Shown one piece after another: positions 6,313 to 6,807 of a stretch of DNA of 6,807 bases. Below the pieces are notes generated by a model that was not told the DNA's origin, ran no database searches, and worked only from the letters and a program-made list of their open reading frames with translations. Each line of letters begins with the position of its first letter. The first letter of the stretch is position 1. This stretch comes from an uncultured Lachnospiraceae bacterium (GTDB taxonomy: Bacteria; Bacillota; Clostridia; Lachnospirales; Lachnospiraceae). A program made the position numbers and the translations under genes. The stretch is from NCBI GenBank assembly GCA_947178115.1, contig CAMWXF010000097.1, forward strand, positions 1 through 6,807, read 5' to 3'.

Positions 6313-6388
6313 ATATGCAGCCCGCGAAGGAGAAAGGATGGCTTAGCAAATCATGTGCGTGCCGGAATTTCGCAAATGAAACAGTAGG

Positions 6389-6400
6389 AAAGGAATGAGG
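6389..6400 (+). promoter_or_regulatory. proS ribosome binding site
   Basis: AAAGGA (6389-6394) lies 10 nt before ATG 6405, with GAGG (6397-6400) as a closer alternative 4 nt before it. Both support the same start codon, after which the frame stays open to the window edge. Confidence 0.7.
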
Positions 6401-6404
6401 AAAA

Positions 6405-6807
6405 ATGGCTGACAAAAAATTAGTAGAAGCGATCACTTCCATGGAAGATGATTTCGCGCAGTGGTACACTGATGTAGTGAAAAAGGCAGAGCTGTTAGAC
6501 TACACAAGCATTAAAGGGTGCATGGTGTTCAAGCCTGCAGGCTATGCGATCTGGGAGCTGATCCAACAGCAGATGGACGCGATGTTTAAGGCGACAGGGG
6601 TACAGAATGTATATCTGCCTATGTTTATTCCAGAAAGCCTTTTGAATAAGGAGAAGGATCATGTGGAGGGATTTGCACCGGAAGTAGCATGGGTGACACA
6701 CGGCGGCATGCAGCCCCTGCAGGAGAGATTGTGTGTCAGACCTACCTCTGAAACGCTGTTCTGCGATTATTATAAGAATGCGATACAGTCTTACCGTGAT
6801 CTGCCTC
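6405..6807 (+). CDS. proS: Prolyl-tRNA synthetase, archaeal/eukaryotic type, 3'-partial
   Basis: The enzyme charges tRNA-Pro with proline using ATP in the cytoplasm (class II aminoacyl-tRNA synthetase). The window holds the first 134 codons; family members are usually about 480 residues, so roughly three quarters lies beyond the right edge. The start [20 protein letters not shown] is typical of the short ProRS form that lacks the bacterial editing insertion. Class II motif 1 spans about 46-75 ([13 protein letters not shown], then [10 protein letters not shown] with the invariant Pro72). The substrate-binding loop RPTSET is at 112-117, and RDLP at 131-134 leads towards motif 2. The upstream proline T-box with a CCG specifier independently confirms the identity. 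Many Clostridia carry this ProRS form in place of the longer bacterial-type enzyme. Confidence 0.96.
   Translation, partial: MADKKLVEAITSMEDDFAQWYTDVVKKAELLDYTSIKGCMVFKPAGYAIWELIQQQMDAMFKATGVQNVYLPMFIPESLLNKEKDHVEGFAPEVAWVTHGGMQPLQERLCVRPTSETLFCDYYKNAIQSYRDLP

Noticed and set aside
6495..6701. 68-codon minus-strand reading frame
   Set aside because: It is antisense to proS, whose identity is certain from its motifs and T-box.

Overview
The window looks like chromosomal DNA from a low-to-mid GC Clostridia bacterium, most likely Lachnospiraceae. The reasons are strong AGGAGG-type ribosome binding sites, sigma-A promoters of the TTGACA/TATAAT type, a proline T-box leader in front of an archaeal/eukaryotic-type prolyl-tRNA synthetase, and a PD-(D/E)XK (Rpn/PDDEXK_2-like) gene of a kind common in gut Lachnospiraceae. 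All real genes read left to right.

Layout: (1) Bases 2-4615 hold the C-terminal ~1,537 residues of a very large, probably extracellular protein. Its N-terminus, with any signal peptide or anchor, lies upstream of the window. It runs from fibronectin-III-like and bacterial Ig-like (BIG2-like) domains into eight tandem beta-sandwich modules that resemble bacterial pre-peptidase C-terminal (PPC) domains. Four of the modules form a duplicated two-module unit. (2) Bases 4616-5097 are a 482-bp intergenic region with a strong intrinsic terminator for the large gene, an AT-rich promoter whose -10 box sits inside a 9-bp perfect inverted repeat, and a ~175-nt structured leader. (3) Bases 5098-5961 encode a 287-residue Rpn-like PD-(D/E)XK nuclease-family protein with a very good Shine-Dalgarno. 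(4) Bases 5989-6312 hold a near-consensus promoter and a complete T-box riboswitch with a CCG (proline) specifier, a T-box sequence and a terminator. (5) From 6405 to the window end is the first 134 codons of proS.

The genes do not form one pathway. The surface protein has its own terminator. The Rpn-like gene has its own promoter but no visible terminator before the proS promoter, so the T-box terminator may also end its transcripts. proS is under uncharged tRNA-Pro control. The best leads are the operator-like dyad and structured leader of the Rpn-like gene, and the modular architecture with recurring Asp/Asn-rich loops in the large protein. I found no CRISPR array, tRNA, rRNA or insertion-sequence end.
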